NCBI GenBank assembly: GCA_018381425.1
Contig: JAGZRY010000010.1
Coordinates: 1-17,153, forward strand
Source: Haemophilus parainfluenzae
Lineage (GTDB): Bacteria > Pseudomonadota > Gammaproteobacteria > Enterobacterales > Pasteurellaceae
Reading direction: 5' to 3'
DNA length: 17,153 nt
Each line of letters begins with the position of its first letter. Position 1 is the first letter of the stretch. The notes below the pieces were generated by a model, which worked only from the letters and a program-made list of their open reading frames with translations, was not told the origin of the DNA and did no database searches. Shown piece after piece: positions 15,943 to 17,153 of this stretch. A program made the translations under genes and the position numbers.

Positions 15943-15958
15943 TGTGATCTATGTCTGA
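15943..15958. promoter_or_regulatory. CRP-like binding site in the mmsA/iolB divergent region
   Basis: TGTGA-TCTATG-TCTGA has a perfect left half and a partial right half. Twelve bases (TGATCTATGTCT) are identical to the site ahead of iolD. It is centred about 60 bases before the start point expected from the iolB -10, close to the classic -61.5 activator position. Confidence 0.6.
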
Positions 15959-15997
15959 TTTTTTAGAAATCTCGCTAGATTAATTCAGTGAACGGAG

Positions 15998-16003
15998 TAT
16001 TAT
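15998..16003 (+). promoter_or_regulatory. Predicted -10 of the iolB promoter
   Basis: TATTAT lies 36 bases before the iolB ATG, with no good -35, in keeping with activator dependence. TTTTAGGAGC supplies the ribosome site for iolB. Confidence 0.4.
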
Positions 16004-16038
16004 CTTAAGAAGTTATTCGGCTATTTTAGGAGCATGAA

Positions 16039-16869
16039 ATGAGTTATTTACTATCCAAATCACGAAAAGATCATCCTGAAAAGAATGGTGAAGTACAAAA
16101 AATCACCCCAAAAACAGCGAATTGGGAGTACGTTGGTTTTGAAATGTACCATCTACAAGAAGAGCAAAAACTAACTTTCGATACTGAAAATACTGAAACC
16201 TGTTTTGTTCTCGTTGCTGGTAAAGCTACTATTGTTACATCCCAAGCCACTTTCGAGCATATTGGTAATCGCGCCTCTCCATTTGAGCGGATTCCACCTT
16301 ATTCAGTCTATGTTCCACACCAACAAAAGGTACAAATCAAAGCTGAAAGTTATTTAGAATTGGCTGTTTGTAGAGCACCAAGTCAAGGTAGTTTACCAAT
16401 TCGTTTAATTAAACCAGAGGATGTTGGTGTAGAAAAACGCGGATATGGAAATAATAAACGCTTAGTACATAATATTCTCCCTGAAACTGAAACCGCAGAT
16501 GCCTTATTGGTTGTTGAAGTATTTACAGATGAAGGCAATACGAGTTCTTTCCCTAGCCATAAACACGACGATAAAAACTCTCCGACTGAAACCTATTTGG
16601 AAGAAACCTACTATCATCGTTTCTCACCATCACAGGGTTTTGCATTACAACGAGTTTATACTGATGACCGTTCACTAGATGAATGTATGGCTGTGTATGA
16701 TGGAGATGTTGTTCAAGTACCCAAAGGATACCATCCAGTCGCAACTATTGCAGGTTATGACAATTATTATTTAAATGTTATGGCTGGTCCTGTAAGAAAA
16801 TGGCGGTTTACTTGGGAACAAGCTCATTCTTGGATTAATAGTGAAAAATATGCAGATAAATTTAAATAA
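16039..16869 (+). CDS. iolB: 5-Deoxy-glucuronate isomerase
   Basis: This 276-residue bicupin of the KduI/IolB family has normal length. The C-terminal cupin contains the metal-binding pattern SHKHD (173-177, His174 and His176), acidic residues in TYLEETYYHRF (185-195) and a later His232 in KGYHPV. It isomerises 5-deoxy-glucuronate to 2-deoxy-5-keto-gluconate, the substrate of the IolC kinase. It is a single-gene unit divergent from mmsA, with AGGAGC close before the ATG and a terminator shared with rplI after it. Confidence 0.95.
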   Translation: MSYLLSKSRKDHPEKNGEVQKITPKTANWEYVGFEMYHLQEEQKLTFDTENTETCFVLVAGKATIVTSQATFEHIGNRASPFERIPPYSVYVPHQQKVQIKAESYLELAVCRAPSQGSLPIRLIKPEDVGVEKRGYGNNKRLVHNILPETETADALLVVEVFTDEGNTSSFPSHKHDDKNSPTETYLEETYYHRFSPSQGFALQRVYTDDRSLDECMAVYDGDVVQVPKGYHPVATIAGYDNYYLNVMAGPVRKWRFTWEQAHSWINSEKYADKFK

Positions 16870-16922
16870 TTTGAGGTATTATCTTTGGCTAAGAAAAATA
16901 TTTTCTAAATCTGTATAAACAA

Positions 16923-16947
16923 AAAACCCGACATTACGTCGGGTTTT
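16923..16947. terminator. Bidirectional terminator between iolB and rplI
   Basis: A perfect 10-bp stem (16923-16932 with 16938-16947) has the loop ATTAC, an A-run on the left and TTTT then CTTTT on the right. It marks the right edge of the inositol island. Confidence 0.93.
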
Positions 16948-16969
16948 CTTTTATCAAAAACTTCGATAA

Positions 16970-17153
16970 TTATTCAGCAACAACGATAACATCTAATGTT
17001 GCAAATACTTCGCCGTGAAGTTGGAAACGAACATCGTGATCACCAAGAGTACGAATTGGACCGTTTGGTAAACGAACTTCGCTTTTCGCAATTTCAACGC
17101 CTGCTGCAGTTACTGCTTCTGCTACATCACGAGTAGTGATTGCGCCGAATAAA
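16970..17153 (-). CDS. rplI: Large ribosomal subunit protein bL9, C-terminal part
   Basis: The last 60 codons and the stop are present; the gene runs off the right end of the window. The peptide has the L9 C-terminal domain pattern [32 protein letters not shown] and the terminal VVAE. It binds 23S rRNA at the base of the L1 stalk. It is normally the last gene of the rpsF-priB-rpsR-rplI operon, which would lie outside the window. There is nothing unusual in the visible part. Confidence 0.96.
   Translation of the reverse strand, partial: LFGAITTRDVAEAVTAAGVEIAKSEVRLPNGPIRTLGDHDVRFQLHGEVFATLDVIVVAE

Noticed and set aside
1..17153. Mobile element, CRISPR array, prophage or tRNA integration site
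   Set aside because: No transposase or integrase frames, no regularly spaced repeats and no tRNA-like fold were seen. The repeats present are uptake signals, terminators and operators.

Overview
The window comes from a Pasteurellaceae genome of the Haemophilus/Pasteurella/Aggregatibacter type. It is AT-rich and carries seven exact copies of the uptake signal core AAGTGCGGT (or its complement), the Haemophilus-type signal. Its two ends are ordinary core genes: the tail of the fumarate reductase operon (frdB end, frdC, frdD) on the left and the C-terminal end of ribosomal protein L9 (rplI) on the right. I cannot name the species from the sequence.

Between these core genes, from about 890 to 16950, lies a complete myo-inositol catabolic island. 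From left to right: an RpiR-family regulator (iolR-like, +); iolC fused to a C-terminal DUF2090 aldolase-type domain (-); iolD, iolE and iolG (+); a convergent terminator region; an ABC importer read leftwards (two tandem periplasmic binding proteins, a double ATPase and a permease, -); a second Gfo/Idh/MocA dehydrogenase and the methylmalonate-semialdehyde dehydrogenase mmsA/iolA (-); and iolB (+). There are no transposase, integrase, tRNA or phage genes in the window.

Together these genes cover the whole pathway. Inositol is imported by the ABC system and oxidised to 2-keto-myo-inositol by IolG (perhaps also by the second dehydrogenase). It is dehydrated by IolE, ring-opened by IolD, isomerised by IolB, phosphorylated by the kinase half of IolC and cleaved, most likely by the DUF2090 half of the same protein because no separate iolJ is present. 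Malonate semialdehyde is then converted to acetyl-CoA by MmsA.

The main non-coding signal is regulatory. GAAA-N6-TTTC type inverted repeats occur in the iolC/iolD divergent region (two copies). Weaker versions occur upstream of the transporter operon and in the mmsA/iolB divergent region. They resemble the GGAA-N6-TTCC motif known for an RpiR-type IolR in rhizobia. The same three regions each carry a CRP-like site, and two of these sites share an exact 12-base core. The island therefore looks like one regulon under a local repressor plus carbon catabolite control. Rho-independent terminators close most of the transcription units. The enzymes belong to known families. The less ordinary points are the duplicated binding protein with a changed pocket segment, the kinase-aldolase fusion, the extra dehydrogenase and the hairpins between genes.
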